Shown: piece after piece, positions 1-5,957 of the stretch
How positions within the stretch are numbered: the first letter of the stretch is position 1
Layout of the letters: the number at the start of each line of letters is the position of its first letter
Assembly: GCA_003562145.1 (NCBI GenBank)
Contig: PWWA01000058.1
Coordinates: 1-11,995 of the forward strand
Direction: 5' to 3'
From: Candidatus Woesearchaeota archaeon
Lineage (GTDB): Archaea; Nanobdellota; Nanobdellia; Woesearchaeales; 21-14-0-10-32-9
Length of the DNA stretch: 11,995 nt
Made by a program: the position numbers and the translations under genes
The notes under the pieces: generated by a model
Told to the model about the DNA's origin: nothing
Database searches by the model: none
What the model saw: the letters and a program-made list of their open reading frames with translations, nothing else

Positions 1-288
1 AACTTGGTCTACGCCACGAACATTCCTAAGAGCACGCACATCACTCATCGTAAGAGGCGCAGGTACGGTATCAGTCAACCCAAAAGTAGCACCTTCAGGC
101 AGGATAACAATCATATCAGCGCCCATAGCAACGAATTCTTCCCGTATAGTATTCTCCAAGCCCTGGCCTAAGCTAAACAAGCTAACAACAGCGGCAATAC
201 CAATAAATATGCCTACCATGGTAAGCCAGCTTCTAAGGCCGCGGTGCCTTATGCTTTGCAGCGCGATCTTAAAGTATTCTCTTAACAT
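1..288 (-). CDS. ABC transporter permease, MacB/FtsX type (partial, C-terminus beyond window)
   Basis: The first 96 residues of a membrane permease are visible; the rest lies left of the window. The N-terminus reads MLREYFKIALQS, then an amphipathic stretch and a first membrane helix (about residues 17-40, GLRSWLTMVGIFIGIAAVV), then the start of the extracytoplasmic MacB-type domain. It closely parallels the full-length permease just upstream: both share GLRSWLTMVGI and IGIAAVVSL, so the pair look like tandem duplicates. The ATG at 288 lies one base after the upstream permease's TAA, which argues for translational coupling. Role by family: the membrane subunit driven by the LolD-like ATPase encoded upstream, moving a lipophilic or peptide substrate or transmitting force outward. 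The substrate cannot be read from the sequence. Two permeases could form a heterodimer, as LolC/LolE do; that is inference. Confidence 0.88.
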   Translation of the reverse strand, partial: MLREYFKIALQSIRHRGLRSWLTMVGIFIGIAAVVSLFSLGQGLENTIREEFVAMGADMIVILPEGATFGLTDTVPAPLTMSDVRALRNVRGVDQV

Positions 289-289
289 T

Positions 290-1510
290 TTAAACCTTCC
301 TCAACGCATCCACAGGGTTCATCCTCGCAGCCGAAAGAGCAGGGGTAATCCCAAATAAGGAGCCGAGCAAGAACGAAAATAGCAAAGCCCCAAACACTAA
401 TGGCAACGTGATAACTGCCTGCAACAGTGCAACACCTAAGAAGGTGACTGCGATGAATTCAACGAGCCACGCAAACCCCAAGCCTATTGCTACACCTATA
501 ACACCACCAGCCAAGCCAAGCAATCCAGACTCCAACAAGAATAAGCTAAGAACATCCCTATTCCTAGCACCAATCGCTTTCATAACGCCTATATCCCTAG
601 TACGCTCAAGCACACTCATATACATCGTATTAGCAATACCCACACCACCTACTACGAGACTTATAGCAGCGATGCCTACTACAACAACAGTAATAACATT
701 TAGCACTGTCCTAAAAGTGTCAAGAAGCTGCTGTGGAGTGGTTACCGAAAAAGTTTCCTGGCCAACGCGGTCACCCCTATGCCTCCTCAATTCATGGCGA
801 ATCCGCTCTGCAACGTCATCTATCTCATCAACATTCTGGACTTTAGCAGTAATCAAGGCGTAAGTATCCTCGTTGCCCGTTACTTCCCTGAGAACTTCTT
901 CATTTACTACCATGCTTCCATCGGTCTGGAAAGAGCCACTCCTCTTCATAACGCCAATAACAGTGAATTCCTGGCCACCGATAATTATTCGGTCACGGAC
1001 ATCAAGTTTTTTCCCGAGAACTGGGCGATCAAAATAGGTGTATCCAATTATTACGCTGTAGCGGTCATTGCTCCTCAGCATCCGCCCATACTCAATTTCG
1101 TAGTTATTATTATCTATGATGAATTGTCGCTCAACTGGGTCACGGGGAAGGCTGCCCACGAATTCCAAGGATAATTCATCATCAACCTCAACCATGACAG
1201 GCTCAATGAGAAACCCTGAAGCAATATCAACTCCGCGTGTGCGACGCACAACATTAAGATCAGACTCGTCCAAGGGAATGGCAACTGAAGACCCTGGGGG
1301 ACCGAAGCCAAGGCTTCTAGACTGCACAGTAATTCTTTCAACGCCTAGAACCTGGAATTGCTGGGCTACAGCTTGTTCAAGTCCCTGGCTTAGACTTATC
1401 AGGCTTACAACTGCAGCTATGCCGATTATTATGCCTACCATTGTAAGCCAGCTTCTAAGGCCCCGGCGCTTCAAGCTCTGAATTGATATTTTGAAGTATT
1501 CTCCCAGCAT
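290..1510 (-). CDS. ABC transporter permease, MacB/FtsX family
   Basis: A complete 406-residue permease of the MacB/LolC/FtsX superfamily. Layout: cytosolic amphipathic N-terminus, TM1 at about 21-41, a large extracytoplasmic MacB-PCD domain (about 45-262), TM2 about 270-296, a cytosolic coupling segment with ERTRDIGVMKAIGAR (about 302-316), TM3 about 321-352, TM4 about 367-390, and the family-typical ending PALSAARMNPVDALRK. Length and order match four-helix MacB-type permeases without a fused ATPase. The ATG at 1510 is preceded by AGGTG at a suitable distance. The gene lies downstream of the ATPase and the COG1361 protein and directly before a paralogous permease, so it is the membrane half of the same ABC system. 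A U-rich tract in front of it may lower its expression relative to the ATPase. The substrate is unknown. Confidence 0.95.
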   Translation of the reverse strand: MLGEYFKISIQSLKRRGLRSWLTMVGIIIGIAAVVSLISLSQGLEQAVAQQFQVLGVERITVQSRSLGFGPPGSSVAIPLDESDLNVVRRTRGVDIASGFLIEPVMVEVDDELSLEFVGSLPRDPVERQFIIDNNNYEIEYGRMLRSNDRYSVIIGYTYFDRPVLGKKLDVRDRIIIGGQEFTVIGVMKRSGSFQTDGSMVVNEEVLREVTGNEDTYALITAKVQNVDEIDDVAERIRHELRRHRGDRVGQETFSVTTPQQLLDTFRTVLNVITVVVVGIAAISLVVGGVGIANTMYMSVLERTRDIGVMKAIGARNRDVLSLFLLESGLLGLAGGVIGVAIGLGFAWLVEFIAVTFLGVALLQAVITLPLVFGALLFSFLLGSLFGITPALSAARMNPVDALRKV

Positions 1511-1528
1511 TTCAACACCTTAAACACC

Positions 1529-1546
1529 AAAAAAAAGGAAAAAAAA
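1529..1546 (-). terminator. U8-CC-U8 tract between the COG1361 gene and the permeases
   Basis: Immediately after the stop of the COG1361 gene the minus strand reads eight T, two C, eight T. Archaeal RNA polymerase terminates at U-rich tracts without needing a strong hairpin. The coding end just before it is A/G-rich (lysine and glutamate codons) and could pair weakly with the tract. It lies inside an otherwise tight operon, so partial termination or attenuation before the permease pair is the likeliest role. Slippage is another possibility. No experiment supports either. Confidence 0.45.
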
Positions 1547-2785
1547 TTATTCCATTTCTTCGCGTTTCTTCTTTTTCTTCCTATAATACCATATTACTGC
1601 AGCTAAGAGCACTAATACTACTACGATCACTACGCCTACGCCTGCTCCATTGTTTTCGCATACATCACATACTTCATGCTGTATGTTAAACATCTCAATC
1701 CTTTGGTTGTTCAAGGCATCCCTGTATTCCAATGTTATCGGGAACAAGACGGTGTCAGGGTTTAGGGCTCTCACTCTGTACCTTACGGTTTGGTAGTCGT
1801 CACTAAAAATATTGCCTATGTAAACAGATCTTGAAGGGGATATTAATTCGTAGTCATTACTTTCCTTAAGCGTTATGGTTAATAGCTTAACATCTGCAAG
1901 GCCTTTGTTTACAATGCTGAAAACTATTTCCCCTGTCATCCTGTTCACATGAAGGTCGGTGTTATCTACCAACACTGTTAAGTCAGGCTCGTCGTTGATC
2001 TTCACGCCGATTATTGTAGTTTGCTCGAAGAACCTGCCTGCATCATTTGTGTAAGATATGTGCAAAGGGACTTTGTGTATTCCGGCGTCTGCATCCGGAT
2101 ATGCGTTAAGGTTGAACCTGAACTCCGATGTTTGGCCTGGTGCAATTCTATTCACTGATTTTTGGTTTGTTGAACCTGCAGGAATTATTGGAATATCCGC
2201 TAGTATAGTATTTCCCGCTACTATTGGCTCCAAACCCAGGGCGACTGTTACATCTCTGAGGCTTTCACCTGATGCAAGGTTTTTTAGTGATAAAACCAGC
2301 TCTGATGTACCACCTGGCACGAGTTGTTCTGGCTCCAAGACTATATTGCTTACATGAAGAACAGCCCTAGACGTTTGTACTAGCACAGGCACTCTTGCCG
2401 TCGCTTCCACGCCAGGGGCGTCCGCTAATGTGTAAGTTAGTTGTATATTGCTTGTTCCCTCGGGTGCGTCACTGGCAACCATTACCCTGTATCTTAACAA
2501 GTAGTCTTTCTGGGTGCCAAGCACAGATATTGTTTTTACCCTGTCTTGCTCGGATACTAATCTGAATGGGAATGAGTCCACGAATCTAATTTCTATATCT
2601 CTCGCATCCCGATCCCCAATGTTTTGGACGGTGACCCATACATCTACAGGCCTTCCTGGCTCTGCAGGCATAGGTTCCTGTGTTGACAATGAATATCTTA
2701 GCACAGGATTGTTTTGTGCTGATACACTTGCCGCTGCCAATAATACTACTAGCATCATGCTTATTGCAACTATTATTTTTTTCAT
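1547..2785 (-). CDS. COG1361-type surface protein with signal peptide and C-terminal membrane anchor
   Basis: About 412 residues. The N-terminus (MKKIIVAISMMLVVLLAAA, then SVSAQ) is a clear Sec signal peptide. The mature part looks like three consecutive Ig-fold CARDB/NEW3-like units (roughly 30-138, 142-265, 268-372), with phrases such as 'VTVQNIGDRDARD' and 'FSIVNKGLADVK' typical of this fold. A single membrane helix (about 381-400) follows, then a basic tail of lysines, so the bulk faces outside. Two cysteines (CDVC) sit just outside the membrane. COG1361 proteins are often encoded with MacB-type ABC genes in archaea and probably act as the extracytoplasmic partner. An ATG also exists at 2791, but the AAGGAGG at 2794-2800 is only 2-3 nt from it and about 8 nt from the ATG at 2785, so I prefer 2785. 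Confidence 0.88.
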   Translation of the reverse strand: MKKIIVAISMMLVVLLAAASVSAQNNPVLRYSLSTQEPMPAEPGRPVDVWVTVQNIGDRDARDIEIRFVDSFPFRLVSEQDRVKTISVLGTQKDYLLRYRVMVASDAPEGTSNIQLTYTLADAPGVEATARVPVLVQTSRAVLHVSNIVLEPEQLVPGGTSELVLSLKNLASGESLRDVTVALGLEPIVAGNTILADIPIIPAGSTNQKSVNRIAPGQTSEFRFNLNAYPDADAGIHKVPLHISYTNDAGRFFEQTTIIGVKINDEPDLTVLVDNTDLHVNRMTGEIVFSIVNKGLADVKLLTITLKESNDYELISPSRSVYIGNIFSDDYQTVRYRVRALNPDTVLFPITLEYRDALNNQRIEMFNIQHEVCDVCENNGAGVGVVIVVVLVLLAAVIWYYRKKKKKREEME

Positions 2786-2793
2786 TTTCATTT

Positions 2794-2800
2794 CCTCCTT
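2794..2800 (-). promoter_or_regulatory. Strong ribosome binding site of the COG1361 gene
   Basis: AAGGAGG on the minus strand, overlapping the first base of the stop codon of the upstream ATPase gene. It is the strongest Shine-Dalgarno match in the operon and decides between two in-frame ATGs (2791 too close, 2785 well spaced). Confidence 0.7.
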
Positions 2801-3564
2801 TAGTTTTCTGTTAAGTATTTTGATGTGTCTTCATCCAGGGATTTTACTATCATTCCATCTTTTATGTATATTATCCTGTTGGCTTGTTTTGCTACGCGTT
2901 CATCATGCGATACAAGGACTATTGTTGTTCCTTTTTCTTTGTGTAGCTTTTTTAGGAAATCCAGTACGGTGCTTCCTGATTTGCTGTCAAGGTTCCCGGT
3001 TGGCTCATCGGCTAGTATTACTTCTGGGTCTCCTGCGAGCGCCCTAGCTATTGCAACTCTTTGTTGCTGGCCTCCGCTTAGCTGCGTGGGCTTATTGTTA
3101 TACTTATCTGACAGCCCCACCAAGGATAAGTAGTTTTCTGCAAGCTTCTCGCGCTTATAACCTGTGTATCCTTGGAATGTTAATGGGAGCATAACGTTTT
3201 CCTTTGCTGTTAAGGAATTTAAGAGGTTAAATTGCTGGAATATGAAGCCTATTGTTCTTCCTCTAATCTGGGCTAAGCCTGATTCTGTCATTTTCGCTAT
3301 GTTCTTTCCGTTGAGGTGTACTATGCCTTTGCTTGGAACGTCTAAGCACCCTATCATGTTCATGAGTGTGCTTTTTCCGGATCCGCTCGGGCCCATTACT
3401 GCGAGGAATTCGCCTCTCTTTACTTTTAGGGTTGCACCTCTTAATGCGTGGAATTTTACTTCGCCCATCCTGTATGTTTTCCATACTCCGTCAAGTTCTA
3501 TTACGTGGCCATTATTAGCTTGCTTTGGAGGCATTTTTTTCTTTGCAATCTTTGCTTTTTGCAT
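2800..3564 (-). CDS. ABC transporter ATP-binding protein, LolD/MacB family
   Basis: A 254-residue cytosolic ATPase with all ABC motifs intact: Walker A GPSGSGKST (58-66), Q-loop glutamine near 110 in FIFQQFNLL, signature LSGGQQQRVAIARAL (162-176), Walker B VILADEPTGNLDS (182-194) and the switch histidine in LVSHD (about 220). The FIFQQFNLL and LADEPTGNLDS variants are characteristic of the LolD/MacB/FtsE group. A basic N-terminal extension of about 19 residues precedes the core; an internal ATG at about residue 11 could also serve. The start at 3564 is supported by AGGTG, which overlaps the stop of the PadR gene 8 nt upstream, indicating a coupled operon. It should power the two downstream permeases and work with the COG1361 surface protein. 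Confidence 0.96.
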   Translation of the reverse strand: MQKAKIAKKKMPPKQANNGHVIELDGVWKTYRMGEVKFHALRGATLKVKRGEFLAVMGPSGSGKSTLMNMIGCLDVPSKGIVHLNGKNIAKMTESGLAQIRGRTIGFIFQQFNLLNSLTAKENVMLPLTFQGYTGYKREKLAENYLSLVGLSDKYNNKPTQLSGGQQQRVAIARALAGDPEVILADEPTGNLDSKSGSTVLDFLKKLHKEKGTTIVLVSHDERVAKQANRIIYIKDGMIVKSLDEDTSKYLTEN

Positions 3565-3572
3565 TTTTACAC

Positions 3573-4070
3573 CTATATTTGCTTTAGCTTCTTTGTTGTT
3601 TCTACTAGTATCCGCTTTATTTTTGCTTTGTTATTCTTGATCTTGTTTTCTTTCATTAATCGAAACATCTCTTTTTTTAGGGCTGTGGTTTCTTCGTGGA
3701 GTTCCATGAATGATATGTTTCCCTTTTTGACTTCTTCTATTAGTTCCATATCCGGGCTAATATCTAGGCCGTAGATGGAGTTTAGCATTTTGTATGTGTT
3801 GATGAGGGATTCTATGAGTTGCTGTTTTTCGGCGTCTTTCTTTTTTAGTTCCTGCTTTCCTTTTGAAGTTAGCTTGTATTCCTTCTTTTTTTCTGCGGGG
3901 CATTGCTCTATTAGGCCTTCTTTTGCCATTTGCTCTAGTGCAGGGTATATTGAGCCGTAGCTTGGCTTCCATCCTAGTTCTCTCTCTATCTCTGCTGCGA
4001 GCTCCGCTCCGGACATCGGGTTTTTGTTTAGCATGCATATTATAATTGTTTTCAGTTGTCCTCTCATCAT
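3573..4070 (-). CDS. PadR-family transcriptional regulator
   Basis: A 165-residue DNA-binding protein. The N-terminal 75 residues form a PadR winged helix (ICMLNKNPMSGAELAAEIER, then SYGSIYPALEQMAKEGLIE, then the wing KKEYKLTSKGKQEL). The remainder is charged and predicted helical (about 75-165), fitting the coiled-coil dimerisation arm of the longer PadR proteins. It is the first gene of the ABC operon, the usual arrangement for PadR repressors controlling transporters, which sense a small molecule in the dimer groove. The promoter in front carries three copies of a palindrome, two over the predicted transcription start, which predicts autorepression. ATG codons at 4070 and 4067 are both possible; a GGGTGA lies 10-13 nt upstream. 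The ligand is unknown. Confidence 0.93.
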   Translation of the reverse strand: MMRGQLKTIIICMLNKNPMSGAELAAEIERELGWKPSYGSIYPALEQMAKEGLIEQCPAEKKKEYKLTSKGKQELKKKDAEKQQLIESLINTYKMLNSIYGLDISPDMELIEEVKKGNISFMELHEETTALKKEMFRLMKENKIKNNKAKIKRILVETTKKLKQI

Positions 4071-4093
4071 TTTTTGTTTTCACCCATTGTTTT

Positions 4094-4107
4094 TATCGAA
4101 AGCGATA
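4094..4107. promoter_or_regulatory. Operator 1: palindrome TATCG-N4-CGATA
   Basis: TATCGAAAGCGATA. Its outer five bases on each side are perfect inverted repeats. It overlaps operator 2 by two bases and lies in the predicted 5' leader of the PadR mRNA. Assigned to PadR by position only. Confidence 0.7.
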
Positions 4108-4119
4108 TCGAAAGCGATA
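4106..4119. promoter_or_regulatory. Operator 2: palindrome TATCG-N4-CGATA over the PadR start site
   Basis: An exact copy of operator 1, shifted by 12 bp. It sits about 26 bp downstream of the minus-strand TATA box centre, so a protein bound here would cover the predicted transcription start of the PadR-ABC operon. With three more flanking bases on the left and two on the right it matches operator 3 in 18 of 19 positions. Confidence 0.72.
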
Positions 4120-4137
4120 AATGGTAATCTGTGCTGG

Positions 4138-4153
4138 TTTATATACCTTTCGG
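4138..4153 (-). promoter_or_regulatory. BRE/TATA promoter of the PadR-ABC operon
   Basis: On the minus strand CCGAAAGG (BRE-like) is followed by TATATAAA (4138-4145). The predicted start of transcription is near 4115, giving a leader of about 45 nt that contains GGGTGA before the ATG at 4070. The TATA box lies between operators 2 and 3. Confidence 0.7.
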
Positions 4154-4159
4154 TTCCGA

Positions 4160-4173
4160 TATCGAAAACGATA
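4160..4173. promoter_or_regulatory. Operator 3: palindrome TATCG-N4-CGATA upstream of both promoters
   Basis: TATCGAAAACGATA, one base different from operators 1 and 2. It lies upstream of the PadR TATA box and about 26 bp upstream of the TATA box of the divergent YjbQ operon. It could therefore support looping with operators 1-2 or link control of the two operons. Confidence 0.66.
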
Positions 4174-4191
4174 AAACTCCTGAGTGATAAA

Positions 4192-4206
4192 CGAAAAGCA
4201 TAAAAA
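4192..4206 (+). promoter_or_regulatory. BRE/TATA promoter of the YjbQ operon (leaderless)
   Basis: CGAAAAG (BRE-like) followed by CATAAAAA. The box centre is about 25-26 bp before the GTG at 4228, so transcription should begin at or next to the start codon. This agrees with the absence of a ribosome site there. Confidence 0.6.
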
Positions 4207-4227
4207 CACAGCAATAAAAAGCACTTT

Positions 4228-4635
4228 GTGATAAAGGAAATAACCATCCAGACCAAGAAAAGAAACGAATTAGTAGACATAACCTCGCACGTGAAAGAAT
4301 TTGCTAAGAGCATTGAAGAAGGCACTATAACTATTTACTGCCCGCACACCACAGCAGGAATAACCATTAACGAGAACGCAGACCCAACCGTAAAAGAAGA
4401 CATCCTGAGAAAGCTTTCAGAACTCATACCTAAGAACGACAACTACAAGCACATGGAAGGAAACAGCGACAGCCACATAAAAGCCACCCTTACAGGAAGC
4501 AGCGCGACAATAATAGTGCAAGACGGAAAGCCCTTACTGGGAACATGGCAAGGAATCCTGTTCTGCGAATACGACGGGCCTAGAACCAGAAAGATAATCA
4601 TACAAACAAGGAAATGGAAGAGCCACACCTCATAA
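4228..4635 (+). CDS. yjbQ: YjbQ family protein (UPF0047, secondary thiamine-phosphate synthase-like)
   Basis: A 135-residue protein of full family length, carrying the conserved signatures CPHTTAGITINENADP (38-53), HMEGNSDSHIKA (75-86), GTWQGI (105-110) and EYDGPR (114-119). The histidines and acidic residues of these motifs line the family's active-site-like pocket. Bacterial members show weak thiamine-phosphate synthase activity in vitro and complement some thiamine mutants, but the physiological role is unsettled; no other thiamine gene is visible here. The start is a GTG without a ribosome site but with a TATA box about 26 bp upstream, which fits a leaderless mRNA. The gene overlaps the next by 22 nt, so the two should be co-expressed. 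Confidence 0.93.
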   Translation: MIKEITIQTKKRNELVDITSHVKEFAKSIEEGTITIYCPHTTAGITINENADPTVKEDILRKLSELIPKNDNYKHMEGNSDSHIKATLTGSSATIIVQDGKPLLGTWQGILFCEYDGPRTRKIIIQTRKWKSHTS

Positions 4636-5177
4636 AAGAAATAGAGAACGCGTTCAAAAAATACAGGTACGCAATACTAACAACAATAGGCTGCATAATA
4701 GGAATCTCGCTGATAGCCATAGCAATAGGAAGATCCCTAATCCTCGGAGAAACCACGAGCCTAGCCACATTCATAATGATACATTTCGCCGGATACCTTT
4801 TCTTCATACTAGCCGCAGTGGAATTACTATTCATACACATGATACTACTAGGCTATAACCCATCACTCCTAATACTATTAGCACTTGCAACAGCAGTCAC
4901 AGCACAAGCAATAGACTACAACATAGGAAAGCTAGCAAGCAAAAAAGTCATAAAAGACATAATAGGGCAAAAAAGGTACGAGCGCTCCAAAGGAAGAATA
5001 GAGAAATTCGGGGACCCAGCAATATTCATATTCAACCTATTCCCGCTATCCTCACCAATACTAATACTCGTAGCAGGAATGATAAACTACAAGTACAAGA
5101 AAATCCTCTTATACTCCGTGCCAGCATTAACCATAAAATACCTGTTTCTGGCAGTAATGTTCTACAGACCTATGTAA
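4614..5177 (+). CDS. VTT/DedA-like (SNARE-associated, YqaA-type) membrane protein
   Basis: A 187-residue integral membrane protein with helices at about 19-40, 50-78, 80-97, 135-156 and 163-185. The central part, including QAIDYNIGKLASKK, GQKRYERSKGRIEKFGDPAIF and NLFPLSSPILILVAGMINY, matches the VTT domain pattern: a GxxY/DYxxG-like element, then a re-entrant loop with an FGDPAIF-type motif, then a proline/serine-rich membrane segment. VTT proteins include lipid scramblases and DedA transporters; the substrate here cannot be deduced. The ATG at 4614 lies inside the end of the YjbQ gene (22-nt overlap, different frame). No proper Shine-Dalgarno precedes it, so translation may rely on coupling. 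Confidence 0.85.
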   Translation: MEEPHLIKEIENAFKKYRYAILTTIGCIIGISLIAIAIGRSLILGETTSLATFIMIHFAGYLFFILAAVELLFIHMILLGYNPSLLILLALATAVTAQAIDYNIGKLASKKVIKDIIGQKRYERSKGRIEKFGDPAIFIFNLFPLSSPILILVAGMINYKYKKILLYSVPALTIKYLFLAVMFYRPM

Positions 5178-5180
5178 AAC

Positions 5181-5196
5181 CGAAACAATTAATAAA
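5181..5196 (+). promoter_or_regulatory. BRE/TATA promoter of the GNAT gene (leaderless)
   Basis: CGAAAC followed by TTAATAAA (5189-5196). The predicted start is near 5218-5220, at the ATG. A perfect 12-bp palindrome, TACATTAATGTA (5202-5213), lies between the TATA box and the start and could be an operator. Confidence 0.55.
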
Positions 5197-5219
5197 CAAC
5201 ATACATTAATGTAGCCGCC

Positions 5220-5672
5220 ATGAAAATAGCACAAGTAACCCCTAATAACAAAGAAAGAAAAAACAGGCTTGTGAAAACAGTCGAACAACTGACAGAGGAA
5301 GACAAGAACCTCGACTTTTTCCCCGAACACTACAAAAACACAAAATACTTCGAGAAAGAATACCTAAATAGAAGAAAATACGATGTTATAATAATAGAAC
5401 AAGGAAATGCAGCTATAGGCTACATAATAGGCATAAAAAAAACAAGACACGTATATGGCGTGGAAATGCATTACGTGATTCCAGACATGCGAGGGTTTGG
5501 CATTGCGAAACAGCTCAAAAGAGCACTGGAAGAAAGAGCAAGGCAACAAGATTTCAAACTAATAACAAGCTACGCAACCATAGACAACCATGCAAGCATA
5601 AAGCTAAACGAAAACGCCAATTACAGGCAGGAAACAATAGGACATTATGTTTATTTCAGAAAAGAACTGTGA
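5220..5672 (+). CDS. GNAT-family N-acetyltransferase
   Basis: A 150-residue cytosolic acetyltransferase. The acetyl-CoA pyrophosphate-binding motif A is MRGFGIAKQLKRAL (about 90-103), following the beta strand VEMHYVIP. The typical C-terminal segment NHASIKLNENANYRQE (about 123-138) corresponds to the family's N..A..L...GF pattern. The N-terminal third is charged and helical and probably shapes the acceptor site. The acceptor (amino acid, small amine or protein N-terminus) is unknown. It has its own promoter 43 nt after the VTT gene; with the TATA box about 26 bp before the ATG and no ribosome site, a leaderless transcript is likely. Confidence 0.9.
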   Translation: MKIAQVTPNNKERKNRLVKTVEQLTEEDKNLDFFPEHYKNTKYFEKEYLNRRKYDVIIIEQGNAAIGYIIGIKKTRHVYGVEMHYVIPDMRGFGIAKQLKRALEERARQQDFKLITSYATIDNHASIKLNENANYRQETIGHYVYFRKEL

Positions 5673-5845
5673 AAAACCAACAAATATCTACTTATAAAAC
5701 TCGAAAAAAAGGCTTCCAGGGAAAATTTAAAAATAAAAAGAGATTCCTGGTGAGATCTGCCTTGACAAGCAGTTCTAAGACACTAGTAAAGGATGTCCTT
5801 CTTAATGAAAGCTGAGTTCCCCTGCGATATTAACTTATGAGAGTA
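5673..5845 (+). other. Intergenic stretch of 173 nt, possible small RNA
   Basis: No protein gene is seen. The plus strand has a TATA-like A/T segment at about 5725-5737, flanked by a near-perfect inverted repeat (CCAGGGAA at 5716-5723 and TTCCTGG at 5744-5750). Downstream are two small possible hairpins (CTGC...GCAG at 5757-5772; AAGG-ATGT-CCTT at 5789-5800) and a CTGA. I tried to fit a C/D or H/ACA guide RNA and could not do so convincingly. On the minus strand, T-rich runs at about 5725-5741 and 5704-5712 may terminate the tRNA transcript. Confidence 0.2.
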
Positions 5846-5918
5846 AGCCCCTGGGGAGATTTGAACTCCCGACCTGCAGATTACAAGTCTGCCGCAATAG
5901 CCGCTATGCTACAGGGGC
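5846..5918 (-). tRNA. tRNA-Thr (anticodon UGU)
   Basis: A complete 73-nt cloverleaf can be folded by eye. The acceptor stem is GCCCCTG with CAGGGGC and the discriminator is U at 5846. The D arm is GCAT...TTGC with GG in the loop. The anticodon stem GCAGA/TCTGC encloses loop CTTGTAA with anticodon TGT (5883-5885). The T arm is GGGAG-TTCAAAT-CTCCC. There is no encoded CCA and no intron. U at the discriminator position is a known feature of archaeal tRNA-Thr. It reads ACA and, by wobble, possibly other ACN codons; ACA is common in the neighbouring plus-strand genes. Confidence 0.97.
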
Positions 5919-5940
5919 GTGTTTATAGAGAAAAAGGCGG

Positions 5941-5948
5941 GTTTAAAA
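5941..5948 (-). promoter_or_regulatory. Box A of the tRNA-Thr gene
   Basis: TTTTAAAC on the minus strand, centred about 26 bp before the tRNA 5' end. It lies in the 39-nt gap after the PAP2 gene, so the tRNA probably has its own promoter. Confidence 0.5.
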
Positions 5949-5957
5949 AAGTTTTCT

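Noticed and set aside
408..1481. Several plus-strand open frames of 120-150 codons opposite the permease
   Set aside because: They lie wholly within a permease gene with clear family motifs on the other strand and show no domain-like sequence of their own.
5745..5830. Second tRNA or a C/D-box guide RNA next to tRNA-Thr
   Set aside because: No acceptor or T-arm pairing could be drawn, and the possible C, D' and C' boxes deviate too far from consensus with no terminal stem.
5846..5918. tRNA-Thr as an integration site of a mobile element
   Set aside because: No integrase gene, no repeat of the tRNA 3' end and no foreign-looking cargo were seen on either side.
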